A DNA stretch of 64,000 nt from Humibacillus xanthopallidus (GTDB lineage: Bacteria > Actinomycetota > Actinomycetes > Actinomycetales > Dermatophilaceae), in NCBI RefSeq assembly GCF_006716675.1, contig NZ_VFPM01000003.1, forward strand, positions 868,001 through 932,000. Direction: 5' to 3'. The notes below the pieces were generated by a model, which saw nothing but the letters and a program-made list of their open reading frames with translations, had not been told where the DNA came from and ran no database searches. Shown one piece after another: positions 28,587-37,987 of the stretch; positions within the stretch are counted from its first letter, which is position 1; every line of letters begins with the position of its first letter. The position numbers and the translations under genes were made by a program.

Positions 28587-29696
28587 ATGGACGAGCAGAC
28601 GCGCACTACGCCCCAGCCTCAGCCACCTCAGGACGCCCAAGACACGCGAGACGAGCACGACCGTCGCTCGCGCCGGGTCGACCGGGACCCGACCGCCGAC
28701 CCTGAGGCGGGTGCCAAGCCGGACTCGTTGCGCGACCTCCGGCGGGACTCGTGGCGCTACGTGGCGCGGCGGACCGTGCGCGAGTTCTCCAAGGACCAGT
28801 GCACCGACCTCGCCGCGGCCCTCGTCTACTACTCCGTGCTCGCGATCTTCCCGGCCGCGATCGCGCTGCTCTCGGTCGTCGGCCTCGTCGGGCAGTCCTC
28901 CCAGACGGTGTCCACGATCACCTCGGTGCTCGAGCAGGTCGGGGCAGGCAGCGTCGCGCAGACGGTGCAGCCCATTCTCGAGTCGCTGAGCAGCTCGTCC
29001 GGCGCGGGCCTCGCCTTCGTCCTCGGACTCCTGACGGCACTGTGGTCGGCCTCCGGCTACGTGTCATCGTTCGGGCGGGCGATGAACCGCGTCTACGAGA
29101 TTCCCGAGGGGCGGCCGTTCTGGAAGCTGCGACCCCTCATGCTGCTCCTCACGCTGGTGGCCGTCGTCCTCGCCGCGGCCGTGGCTCTGGCCCTGGTCGT
29201 GAGCGGACCCGTTGCCCAGGCGATCGGCGACGCCATCGGTCTCGGCAGCATGGCGGTGACCGTGTGGGGCATCGTCAAGTGGCCGGTGATGGTGGTCGCG
29301 GTGGCGCTCATCGTCGCGCTGCTCTACTACGCCGCACCGAACGTCAAGCAGCCGAAGTTCCGCTGGATCAGTGTCGGAGCGCTCGTCGCCATCATCACCT
29401 GGGTCATCGCCTCCGCGATCTTCGGCGTCTACGTCGCCAACTTCTCCAACTACAACAAGACCTACGGCACTCTCGCGGGCGTCGTCGTCTTCCTCCTCTG
29501 GCTGTGGATCACGAACCTCGCCATGCTCTTCGGCGCCGAGCTCGACGCGGAGCTGGAGCGGGCGCGCGAGCTTCAGGCCGGACTGCCCGCCGAGGAGTCG
29601 ATCCAGCTGCCGCCTCGCGACACGACGAAGATCGAGAAGGAGGAGCAGAAGCGCGCCGACGAGCTGGAGCGAGGGCGCCAGCTCGCCGACGGCTGA
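28587..29696 (+). CDS. YihY/BrkB-type membrane protein
   Basis: 369 residues. A hydrophilic 60-residue N-terminus precedes about six membrane helices with the family signature YYSVLAIFPAAIALLSVVGL near residue 85 and KTYGTLAGVVVFLLWLWITNLAMLFGAELDAELER near residue 295. The C-terminal 55 residues are charged and probably cytoplasmic. YihY/BrkB proteins are integral inner-membrane proteins of uncertain function (an older RNase BN name was a misassignment). ATG 28587 has no strong Shine-Dalgarno. Confidence 0.88.
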   Translation: MDEQTRTTPQPQPPQDAQDTRDEHDRRSRRVDRDPTADPEAGAKPDSLRDLRRDSWRYVARRTVREFSKDQCTDLAAALVYYSVLAIFPAAIALLSVVGLVGQSSQTVSTITSVLEQVGAGSVAQTVQPILESLSSSSGAGLAFVLGLLTALWSASGYVSSFGRAMNRVYEIPEGRPFWKLRPLMLLLTLVAVVLAAAVALALVVSGPVAQAIGDAIGLGSMAVTVWGIVKWPVMVVAVALIVALLYYAAPNVKQPKFRWISVGALVAIITWVIASAIFGVYVANFSNYNKTYGTLAGVVVFLLWLWITNLAMLFGAELDAELERARELQAGLPAEESIQLPPRDTTKIEKEEQKRADELERGRQLADG

Positions 29697-29748
29697 GGTG
29701 CGCTGGCGCGACCCGTCGTGCTCGCCCGTCGTCCGGCGTCGACCGTCG

Positions 29749-30609
29749 TCAGGCGTTGACCGTAGGCGTGTCGCGCCAGGAGAACTCGGGCTCGTAGCCG
29801 AGCACTCGCCGTGCCTTGTCGATGGAGAGCAGGGTCGAGTGCTCGCCGATCTCGCCTCTGCGCTCGACCTCCGGGAACACCTCGTCGAGCAGCTCGGCGT
29901 TCGACCGGGTCATCACCGAGTCAGGTGAGGCGATGATGAAGCGGTCGAAGCCTGGAGTGTCGAGCTCCAGCGCCTTCTCGACGGCTTGGGCGCCGTCGCG
30001 TCCGTCGATGTAGGCCCAGAGGTTCCACTTGCGCTCCCGGGCGTCCGCGTCGAACGGGAAGGCTCGGTAGTCCTCGACGTCCATGACGTTGGAGAAGCGC
30101 AAACCGATGATCTTGAGGTCGGGGTGCCAGCGGCACAGCTCGATCGCGAGCTGCTCCTCGAGGTGCTTGACGAGGGAGTAGACGGACTCGGGCCGCGCGG
30201 CATACTCCTCGTCGACGGGAACGTAGGGCGGGGGCGTGTCGAAGGGCAACCCGAGCACGGTCTCCGACGACGCGTAGACGACGTTGCGGATGCCGAGACG
30301 GATCGCGGCGTAGAAGACGCCGAACGTCGTGACGATGTTGTTGCGGAACGTCTCGATGTCGGCAGACAAGCCCGGGGCAGGGATGGCCGCGAGGTGCACG
30401 AGCGCGTCGACGGCCGGAGGCTGGTCGCCGTCACGCGCACCGCTCAGGGCGTCGATCACCTGGCCGTAGTCCGTGAGGTCGACCCGCACGAAGCCGTCGG
30501 CCCGCTCCCCCTCACGGTCGAGGTTGACGACGGTGTGGCCGCTGTCGGTCAGACGGCGGACGACGTGGCGACCGAGCTTGCCGGTGCCGCCGGTGACGGC
30601 GATGCGCAT
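29749..30609 (-). CDS. NAD-dependent epimerase/dehydratase-type SDR
   Basis: 286 residues, extended short-chain dehydrogenase fold. The cofactor loop is GGTGKLGRH (residues 7-15) and the catalytic Tyr/Lys pair is SVYSLVKHLEE. These enzymes act on nucleotide sugars or related polyols. The substrate is not readable from sequence. ATG 30609 has GGAGG with a 4-nt spacer. An upstream ORF start at 30666 is not conserved. It is likely monocistronic, following the small-protein gene at 30751-31179 on the same strand with a 140-nt gap. Confidence 0.88.
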   Translation of the reverse strand: MRIAVTGGTGKLGRHVVRRLTDSGHTVVNLDREGERADGFVRVDLTDYGQVIDALSGARDGDQPPAVDALVHLAAIPAPGLSADIETFRNNIVTTFGVFYAAIRLGIRNVVYASSETVLGLPFDTPPPYVPVDEEYAARPESVYSLVKHLEEQLAIELCRWHPDLKIIGLRFSNVMDVEDYRAFPFDADARERKWNLWAYIDGRDGAQAVEKALELDTPGFDRFIIASPDSVMTRSNAELLDEVFPEVERRGEIGEHSTLLSIDKARRVLGYEPEFSWRDTPTVNA

Positions 30610-30750
30610 GGATCCTCCTGGGGGCGAGTGGCGAACGCGTGTGCTGCACGTACCCAACCAAGCCAACCGCGGTATGCCGGGTGCATCCTGTGCGCTGCGT
30701 GTGCGCGGGACACGAGGGCAGGGTGACGCGGCAAGGCACGCTGCCGGCCG

Positions 30751-31179
30751 TCACGGAGCTGCCGTGAGCGGCTCCGGCAAGGCCGTGACCCCGTCGCGCG
30801 TCGCGACGTGGAAGCCGAGCAGCCGGACACCGTGAGCCCGGCACGAGTCGATGGTCTGCTGGTGCCATGCCCGGTCGGTGTCGGTCGGCACACCGCCGCC
30901 GGGTCGGCCGCGGCCCACAAGGAGGGAGCCACCTCGGGCGACGACGAGCGGCAGGATCATGTCGAGCACTGCGGTCAGTGCACCGACGTCGGCGTCGGGC
31001 GGCACATCCGACAGGACGATGGGCACGATGCCGCGATGCTGCTCATCGCACACCATGAGGCCGACGCACCCGTCCGCCCGGGCCTCGTCACCGATGATGA
31101 GATCGATGACGTCGGCCGCGACGCGGCGGTCGGTCAGCGGGATCTTCTTCACGTCCAGGGGCAGGTCCTCGAAGGTCAT
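30751..31179 (-). CDS. Hypothetical protein, paralogue of 14126-14557
   Basis: About 142 residues starting MTFEDLPLDVKKIP, matching MSFEDLPADWAQRP of the other copy. It has the same order of segments (VIDLIIGDEARADG, MVCDEQHRGIVPIV, GRGRPGGGVPTDTDR, GVRLLGFHVATRDG). An ATG at 31188 is a second candidate. It is separated from copy one by 16 kb. No known family is recognised. Both copies lie as single genes on the minus strand. Confidence 0.65.
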   Translation of the reverse strand: MTFEDLPLDVKKIPLTDRRVAADVIDLIIGDEARADGCVGLMVCDEQHRGIVPIVLSDVPPDADVGALTAVLDMILPLVVARGGSLLVGRGRPGGGVPTDTDRAWHQQTIDSCRAHGVRLLGFHVATRDGVTALPEPLTAAP

Positions 31180-31298
31180 GCATGGCATCGTCCCGGTCGC
31201 CGTCGATCCGGCTCCTGCGTTGTCCCCAGGCTGGCGGACCTGTGGACAACCTGAGACGAAATGCTTTGACACGTAGACACATTCGACACCCGCAGTCC

Positions 31299-31321
31299 TT
31301 GACGCCGATTCGAACACGTGT
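31299..31321 (+). promoter_or_regulatory. Orphaned -35 and LexA half-site left of the IS
   Basis: TTGACG (31299-31304) is followed by 17 nt ending at 31321. Before insertion the next bases would have been TCGAAT (now 32733-32738), a plausible -10. The LexA half-site TCGAAC (31310-31315) lies in the spacer. Confidence 0.4.
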
Positions 31322-31345
31322 GCTACTCCTCACCTTCGTGTGGGC
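31308..31345. repeat. Left IS end plus target-site half
   Basis: The 38-bp left arm is an exact inverted match of 32701-32738. It comprises 6 bp of flank (ATTCGA), the 8-bp ACACGTGT (31314-31321, self-complementary) and the 24-bp terminal inverted repeat (31322-31345). The ACACGTGT copy is read as an 8-bp target-site duplication, as ISL3-family elements produce. Confidence 0.8.
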
Positions 31346-32724
31346 GAGGCTGGGCGTCGTTGAGGGCGGGGAGCATTCGGGTTTAACGGGTTTGACGAGG
31401 GGGCAGGGGACGCGGGACGCGCACGCGGTGTGGCCCCTAGGTTCGTGGTGTCGAAGCCCGAACCTGGGAGGTCCATCCGCGTGCGCGTCAACACAGCATT
31501 CAACCGGATCCTGGCGATCGAGGGAACGTTGGTCGACTCGGTCGCCTTCACCGACGAGGGGCTGGTCCTGACGGTCAGACGCCGGGCGCGGACGCACCGC
31601 TGCCCGTGCGGGCGCCGTGTCCGTGGCCGCTATGACGCCAGCACCCGCCGGTGGCGACATCTGGACTTCGGCACCTGCCGGGTCCTGCTCGAGGCGAGCA
31701 TCGCGCGGGTCGCGTGCCCCCGGTGTCGGCGGGTGCGCACCGAGGCCGTGCCGTGGGCGCGGGACGGGGCCAGGTTCACGCGGGACTTCGAGGACATGAT
31801 CGCCTGGCTGGCCCAGCGGATGGACAAGACGAGCGTGGCGCGGCTGCTGCGGACCTCGTGGAAGTCGGTGGACCGGGCCATCACCCGGGTCGTGGACGAA
31901 CATCTGGACACGGCACGACTGGATCATCTGTACCGCATCGGGGTCGATGAGATCTCCTACCGCAAGGGCCGCAAGTTCTTGACCGTGGTCGCCGACCACG
32001 ACACCGGCGACGTCGTCTGGGTGGCGACGGGCAAGTCCGAGGAATCCTTGGCCAGTTTCTTCGATCTGCTTGGCCCAGAACGCGCTTCGCAGCTGGAGGC
32101 GGTCACCATGGACGGGTCCAAGGCGTTCCGCGGCGCCACCGCGAAAGCAGCCCCGAACGCGAAGATCTGCCTCGACCCGTTCCACATCATCAAGTGGGCC
32201 AGCGAGGCCCTGGACCTGGTCTTCCGCGCCGAACGCTTCGAGTTCCTCACCCACGCCAACCTCGCCGCCCGCTCCAACGCGCCCTGGACCGCGGCCCGGT
32301 TCGCGTTGCGCCGCGCGAAGGAGAAGCTGACCCCTGCCGACCAGAAGATGCTCGCCGCGATGCGACGCGAACGCCTCAACGTCCACCGCGCCTGGCTGCT
32401 GAAGGAGGAGCTGCGCGACCTGTTCCGCGTCATCGAGCCGGCCAAGGCCAGCGCCTACCTGCGCCGCTGGATCACCCGCGCCCGACGCTCCGGCATCACC
32501 CCGATGATCAACCTCGCCAAACGCCTCGAGGCCCACACCGACCGCATCATCGCCGGCATCGAGCTCGGCCTGTCCAACTCACGCCTGGAAGGCACCAACG
32601 CCAAGATCCGCGTCATCCAACGCCGCGGCTACGGCTACCACCACCCCAACGCCCTCGCCGCCACCATCTACCTCTGCTGCGGTGGCATCACCGTCACCCT
32701 GCCCACACGAAGGTGAGGAGTAGC
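31322..32724 (+). mobile_element. ISL3-family insertion sequence
   Basis: A complete 1403-bp element with 24-bp terminal inverted repeats (31322-31345 and 32701-32724, perfect), one transposase gene, and 8-bp flanking duplications ACACGTGT at 31314-31321 and 32725-32732. Perfect ends and an intact transposase point to recent insertion. It split a 20-bp palindrome that contains a LexA-box consensus. Confidence 0.85.
31481..32716 (+). CDS. ISL3 family transposase
   Basis: 411 residues. The N-terminal zinc-binding Cys motifs (CPCG...CPRCRR) and HTH region are followed by the DDE catalytic core: RIGVDEISYRKGRKFLTVVADHD, EAVTMDGSKAF with CLDPFHIIKWA, and the C-terminal SNSRLEGTNAKIRVIQRRGYGY, which holds the catalytic glutamate. 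GTG 31481 is chosen because TGGGAGG precedes it. Upstream codons to 31430 are not needed. The frame is intact, and the stop lies inside the right terminal repeat (32701-32724). Confidence 0.92.
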   Translation: MRVNTAFNRILAIEGTLVDSVAFTDEGLVLTVRRRARTHRCPCGRRVRGRYDASTRRWRHLDFGTCRVLLEASIARVACPRCRRVRTEAVPWARDGARFTRDFEDMIAWLAQRMDKTSVARLLRTSWKSVDRAITRVVDEHLDTARLDHLYRIGVDEISYRKGRKFLTVVADHDTGDVVWVATGKSEESLASFFDLLGPERASQLEAVTMDGSKAFRGATAKAAPNAKICLDPFHIIKWASEALDLVFRAERFEFLTHANLAARSNAPWTAARFALRRAKEKLTPADQKMLAAMRRERLNVHRAWLLKEELRDLFRVIEPAKASAYLRRWITRARRSGITPMINLAKRLEAHTDRIIAGIELGLSNSRLEGTNAKIRVIQRRGYGYHHPNALAATIYLCCGGITVTLPTRR

Positions 32725-32738
32725 ACACGTGTTCGAAT
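32701..32738. repeat. Right IS end plus target-site half
   Basis: This is the inverse match of 31308-31345: the terminal inverted repeat (32701-32724), the ACACGTGT copy (32725-32732), and TCGAAT, the downstream half of the disrupted palindrome. Confidence 0.8.
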
Positions 32739-32773
32739 GGAGTCAGTGGTTCTCACCAAGGGGGTGTCAGGGG

Positions 32774-34627
32774 ATGGGGGTGCACTCATTCCGGAGCGCA
32801 AGGGCGACGTCCGGTGCCGAGCTGTCGTCGGACCGGGCCTGCGACGCCGTGATCGACCTCGAGGACCTCGTCGGCCTCTACCGGCGGCGCGATGCCGATC
32901 GCGTCGCCCTGCGCCAGCAGGACCTGTCGCTCGCCGAGCGGGTGGTTCGCACCGGAGTCGCCCAGCACGTGATCAGCGCACGGCTGCCTGTGCTCGTCGC
33001 CGAGCTCGTCGAGGCGGCCTCCGACGACGTCGCTGCCAGGCGCTCGACCGATCTCGAGCAGCAGGTCAACGCCGACCTCAGAGTGGTCGAGGCGGTCGAG
33101 CGGTGCAAGGCCGTCCTCGACGCCGTGGGTCTCGAGGCTCTCGCCCGGCTCCAGGGCGACATCGAGTCGAGCGAGCAGCTCCGCAGCGTCGACCTCGGTC
33201 GTCGCGAGGCTCCGGGCTGGCTGGACGCCGCCGAGCTCACGGCGATGGAGGTAACCACCGCGACCGGCTTGGGCACGCACGACATCCACTCCCGCCTCGG
33301 ACTCGCCACCTGCCGCACCGTCATCGCAAGAGAGCTCCGCTCGCGGCTGCAGTCCGGAGCGCTGAGCCTGCACCGAGCGTGCACGATCCATGCTGAGACG
33401 CGCCGGCTGCCCGACGACGTCGGGCTCGAGATCATCGACACCGTTCTGCGCGAGAAGGACGGCGCACCCCCGTCACCCTCCCTCTTCCGTCAGCGGCTCA
33501 GTCGCGCCTGTCTCGCAGCCGACCGAGAGGCCGGCGAGCGTCGCCGGGAGGCGCGGCGAAGGCGCCGCGGCGCCTTCGCTCTCATCGAGCCCGACGGGTT
33601 GGGTGCACTCCACGTCACCAACGACGCCGACAAGATCATCGGCGCCATGGAGCGGGTCGATGCCATCGCGAGGGCCGCCCGCAACGGTGGGGACTCCCGC
33701 GACCTCGACAGCCTGCGGGCCGACGTGATCACCGACATCCTCATGTTCGGATGGCCGAGCACCGCCGAGATGCCCGCGTCCCACGATGACTCGGTGCCTT
33801 CCGAAACCACGGGGCCGGTCCCAGCTGAACGAGCAGCCGGAGAAGCCGAGGCGGCCGGAGAAGCAAGGGTGAGCGGAGAGGCAGTGGCCCCCGTAGGGCC
33901 AGCCGGAGATGCAGCGGCGACCGGAGAATCACGGGTAGCCGGAGAGGCCACGGCTCCGCAAGCCACGGCCGGAGGAGCAGGAGCGGCCGCAGGACCCGCT
34001 ACAGCTGCGCGGGCCAACCGCCCTGCAGGCCGATTCGATCAGCCTCGGGTCGTCGAGGACTGGTTCACCCGGCTCGGTCAGCGGCCCGCGGCCAAGGTCT
34101 GCATCGTCGTCCCCTTCACGACGGCGGTCGGAGTCACTGATGGCCCGTGCGAGGTTCCGGGCTACGGCTGGGTCGTGGCCGACCACGCCCGCAAGATCAT
34201 CCTCAACTCCGGGTCGACGTGGCACCGACTCTCCGTCGATGCCGAGACCGGGGCCGCCGTGCGGCTCGAGACGACCTCCTACCGACCCACCGCCGCGATG
34301 CGCGCCCACGTCGAGGCCGTGGACGGCACGTGCCGCGCGCCGGGGTGCACGGTGCCCGCGGCGCGCTGCGACCTCGATCACGACATCCCGTGGCCCCACG
34401 GCCCAACGGACGTCGCCAACCTCACGAGCAAGCACCGACAGCACCACAACGCTCACACCCACGGGCATTGGCGCGTCGACCGCGACTCGGAGGGACTCGT
34501 CCGCTGGCGCACCAAGGCGGGACGCACCTACGAGACCCGACCCAAGGACTGGCTCGACGGGGTGCGGGAGCAGACGACGAGGCAGGCGGTCGTCGTGCCG
34601 CTCGCCGACGACCCTCCACCCTTCTGA
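32774..34627 (+). CDS. DUF222/13E12-type HNH endonuclease protein
   Basis: 617 residues. The helical N-terminal domain (residues about 60-310) fits the DUF222/13E12 family of actinobacteria. An Ala/Gly/Glu-rich linker of repeated GEA/AGEA-type units (about residues 350-415) follows, then a C-terminal HNH nuclease motif (CRAPGCTVPAARCDLDHDIPW...SKHRQHHNAHTHGHW). ATG 32774 is preceded by AAGGGG with a 9-nt gap. Earlier starts to 32729 lie in the flank. In mycobacteria several 13E12-family genes belong to the LexA regulon. Here the IS lies 36 bp upstream, in the apparent promoter. Function in DNA damage response is inference. Confidence 0.85.
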   Translation: MGVHSFRSARATSGAELSSDRACDAVIDLEDLVGLYRRRDADRVALRQQDLSLAERVVRTGVAQHVISARLPVLVAELVEAASDDVAARRSTDLEQQVNADLRVVEAVERCKAVLDAVGLEALARLQGDIESSEQLRSVDLGRREAPGWLDAAELTAMEVTTATGLGTHDIHSRLGLATCRTVIARELRSRLQSGALSLHRACTIHAETRRLPDDVGLEIIDTVLREKDGAPPSPSLFRQRLSRACLAADREAGERRREARRRRRGAFALIEPDGLGALHVTNDADKIIGAMERVDAIARAARNGGDSRDLDSLRADVITDILMFGWPSTAEMPASHDDSVPSETTGPVPAERAAGEAEAAGEARVSGEAVAPVGPAGDAAATGESRVAGEATAPQATAGGAGAAAGPATAARANRPAGRFDQPRVVEDWFTRLGQRPAAKVCIVVPFTTAVGVTDGPCEVPGYGWVVADHARKIILNSGSTWHRLSVDAETGAAVRLETTSYRPTAAMRAHVEAVDGTCRAPGCTVPAARCDLDHDIPWPHGPTDVANLTSKHRQHHNAHTHGHWRVDRDSEGLVRWRTKAGRTYETRPKDWLDGVREQTTRQAVVVPLADDPPPF

Positions 34628-34676
34628 GCCGGAGCGGGTGCGCGCGCCGTGGTCGCGAGGTGGCGGACGGCATACG

Positions 34677-34725
34677 TGGGCGACGTGGCGGGCGACGTGG
34701 CGGGCGACGTGGTGGGCGGCGTCGT
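34677..34725. repeat. 12-bp tandem repeat array
   Basis: About four copies of a GGCGACGTGGCG-like unit stand in a row, the last degenerate. They lie in the 280-nt region between the HNH gene and the hexapeptide protein (34628-34907). A CGGCATAC octamer lies just before the array, near 34669. No other feature is evident there. Confidence 0.6.
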
Positions 34726-34907
34726 GAGGGGCATCCTGAGCGGCATGGGGGTGGCGCGCCGGCACGTGCTTGATCGACCTCCTGATCCACGAGTTCCACG
34801 CCCCTCGAGGTTGCTTTCCGGCCCCGGAATCTTCGTGCGTCCTTGCTCGTTCACGGCGTGTGAGGAATGTGGACCCCCAGGTCCACCACCGGCCTGAAGG
34901 GGGCATC

Positions 34908-35315
34908 GTGAGGCAGAGGAAGTACGAGGAGTTCGAGGCCGACAACGGCATCGCGCTGCGTTACAGCCGCCACGACGACGGCGGCGGTTTCGTCGAGTCG
35001 CGCGCCCGCGTCGCCAGGACGGCGCATGTCGGCCCGTCGGCCTACGTCGACCGGGGAGCCATCGTCGGCGCCTACGCGCGCATCGGGTCCGGTGCGTGGA
35101 TCGACGGCGGTGCCATGGTGCACGAGGGCGCGATCATCGGCAGCGGTGCCCACGTCGGGCCGGGCGCCGTGGTCGGTCGTGGCGCCAAGATCGGCTCACG
35201 CGTCAAGATCGGCGCCGACGCCCACATCTGGGACGGCGCGCGGGTCGAGAGCGACGAGATCATCCCGGCGGCAGCAGTGGTGCGCGCCGGCGGGCGCGGA
35301 CGGCGAGCCGCCTGA
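34908..35315 (+). CDS. Hexapeptide-repeat (left-handed beta-helix) protein
   Basis: 135 residues with about 10 hexapeptide turns (VGPSAYVDRGAIVGAYARIGSG and GAHVGPGAVVGRGAKIGSR), the left-handed beta-helix of acyltransferases and gamma-carbonic anhydrases. No catalytic histidine cluster of the carbonic anhydrase type is clear, so it may be an acyltransferase-like scaffold. GTG 34908 has AAGGGGG with a 4-nt spacer. An ORF extension to 34770 is rejected. Confidence 0.78.
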   Translation: MRQRKYEEFEADNGIALRYSRHDDGGGFVESRARVARTAHVGPSAYVDRGAIVGAYARIGSGAWIDGGAMVHEGAIIGSGAHVGPGAVVGRGAKIGSRVKIGADAHIWDGARVESDEIIPAAAVVRAGGRGRRAA

Positions 35316-35330
35316 GAGCGTGATCGCTCG

Positions 35331-36314
35331 TTACCACCGGTCGTGCACGTGCCGGCGGATCTCGTCGTCATAGATCGCCCGAAGGCCGTCGAGCACGTCG
35401 CCGGACAGCGGATCCAGCGCGGCGGCAGCGACGTTCCCCCGCACCTGGCTCTCGTTGCGCGCGCCGGGGATGACCGTGCTGACGCCGGGCTGGTCGAGGA
35501 TCCAGCGCAACGCCACCTGGGCGGCAGGCAGCGGCGCCGCGAGCTCGCTCACGCGGCGCGCAGCGCGCACCCCCACCTCGAAGGGCACCCCGGCGAAGGT
35601 CTCCCCCACGTCGAAGGCCTCTCCACCCCGGTTGTAGGTGCGGTGGTCGCTCGCCGCGAAGGTCGTCGTCTCGTCGTACCTGCCCGACAGCAGGCCACTC
35701 GCCAGCGGCACCCGCGCGATGATGCCCACCCCGGCAGCCTCGGCTGCGGGCAGCACGCGCTCGAGCGGCTTGCGTCGGAAGGCGTTGAGGATGATCTGGA
35801 CCGTGGCCACGTTGGGGCGGGCGATCGCGACGAGCGCCTCGTCACAGGTCTCCACCGAGACGCCGTATGCCGCGACGGCTCCCTCGTCGACGAGCGTGTC
35901 GAGCGCGTCGTAGACCCGATCGTCGGAGTAGACCGGTGTGGGAGGACAGTGCAGCTGGACGAGGTCGAGCCGGTCCACCCCGAGGTTGCGCCGGCTGCGG
36001 TCCGTCCAGCCACGGAAGGCCTCGAGCGTGAACGCCCCCGGCACATGGGGGTCGGCGCGGCGACCGATCTTGGTGGCGACGGTGAGCCCTGCGTCGCGCC
36101 GCTCTGCGAGCAGCCGCCCGATGAGGGTCTCGGAGCGCCCGTCACCGTAGACGTCCGCCGTGTCGAGGAAGGTCACGCCTGCGTCGACCGCAGCGTGCAG
36201 CACCGCCATGGCGTCCGAGTCGTCAACGTCGCCCCAGTCCCCACCGAGCTGCCAGCAGCCCAGCCCGACGACGGAGACCTGACGACCGGTGCGACCGAGC
36301 TGACGTGTCTGCAT
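35331..36314 (-). CDS. Aldo/keto reductase
   Basis: 327 residues. It begins MQTRQLGRTGRQVSVVGLGCWQLGGDWG. The AKR tetrad includes Asp/Tyr in DTADVYGDGRSE, Lys in TVATKIGR and His in LVQLHCP. It probably reduces aldehydes or ketones with NADPH. ATG 36314 follows TAGGGT (36322-36327) with a 7-nt gap, so the mRNA is likely leaderless. The TAGGGT box shares its first bases with the stop codon of the upstream malic enzyme gene. Confidence 0.9.
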   Translation of the reverse strand: MQTRQLGRTGRQVSVVGLGCWQLGGDWGDVDDSDAMAVLHAAVDAGVTFLDTADVYGDGRSETLIGRLLAERRDAGLTVATKIGRRADPHVPGAFTLEAFRGWTDRSRRNLGVDRLDLVQLHCPPTPVYSDDRVYDALDTLVDEGAVAAYGVSVETCDEALVAIARPNVATVQIILNAFRRKPLERVLPAAEAAGVGIIARVPLASGLLSGRYDETTTFAASDHRTYNRGGEAFDVGETFAGVPFEVGVRAARRVSELAAPLPAAQVALRWILDQPGVSTVIPGARNESQVRGNVAAAALDPLSGDVLDGLRAIYDDEIRRHVHDRW

Positions 36315-36324
36315 GACCTCGACC

Positions 36325-37710
<1,386 letters not shown>

Positions 37711-37987
37711 GAGCAGTCCTCCTGCAGCGGGGCGCCCGGGCGACAGTGACCCGGGACCTTCATCCTCCACCCACGGCGGCACCGTCGCGCTGCAACACGA
37801 CGATCGTTGCGGCATACGCCACAAAGGGGGCGCGGTCTGCGGTTTCGAGGACCACGCGCGAGGTGGTGCCTAGTGTGGGAGGTGGCCAGTCGGCCCTCCG
37901 GGACGCCCGCGCTGGTTGTGGATGAGAGTCGCTCCCCCTCGCACAGCGACGCCGTCCAGCCCCAGCCCCGGGGATCTGGAGAACGTC

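Noticed and set aside
29703..29779. Inverted repeat CTGGCGCGAC/GTCGCGCCAG as terminator
   Set aside because: The arms are separated by 57 nt, too far apart for a confident terminator, and the right arm is within the SDR gene.
30610..30750. Small gene between the SDR and paralogue genes
   Set aside because: No frame with a ribosome site or recognisable motif; it holds only an octamer copy.
31181..31480. An additional gene between the paralogue and the transposase
   Set aside because: The region is explained by the disrupted promoter, the IS end and the transposase leader. No supported frame is present.
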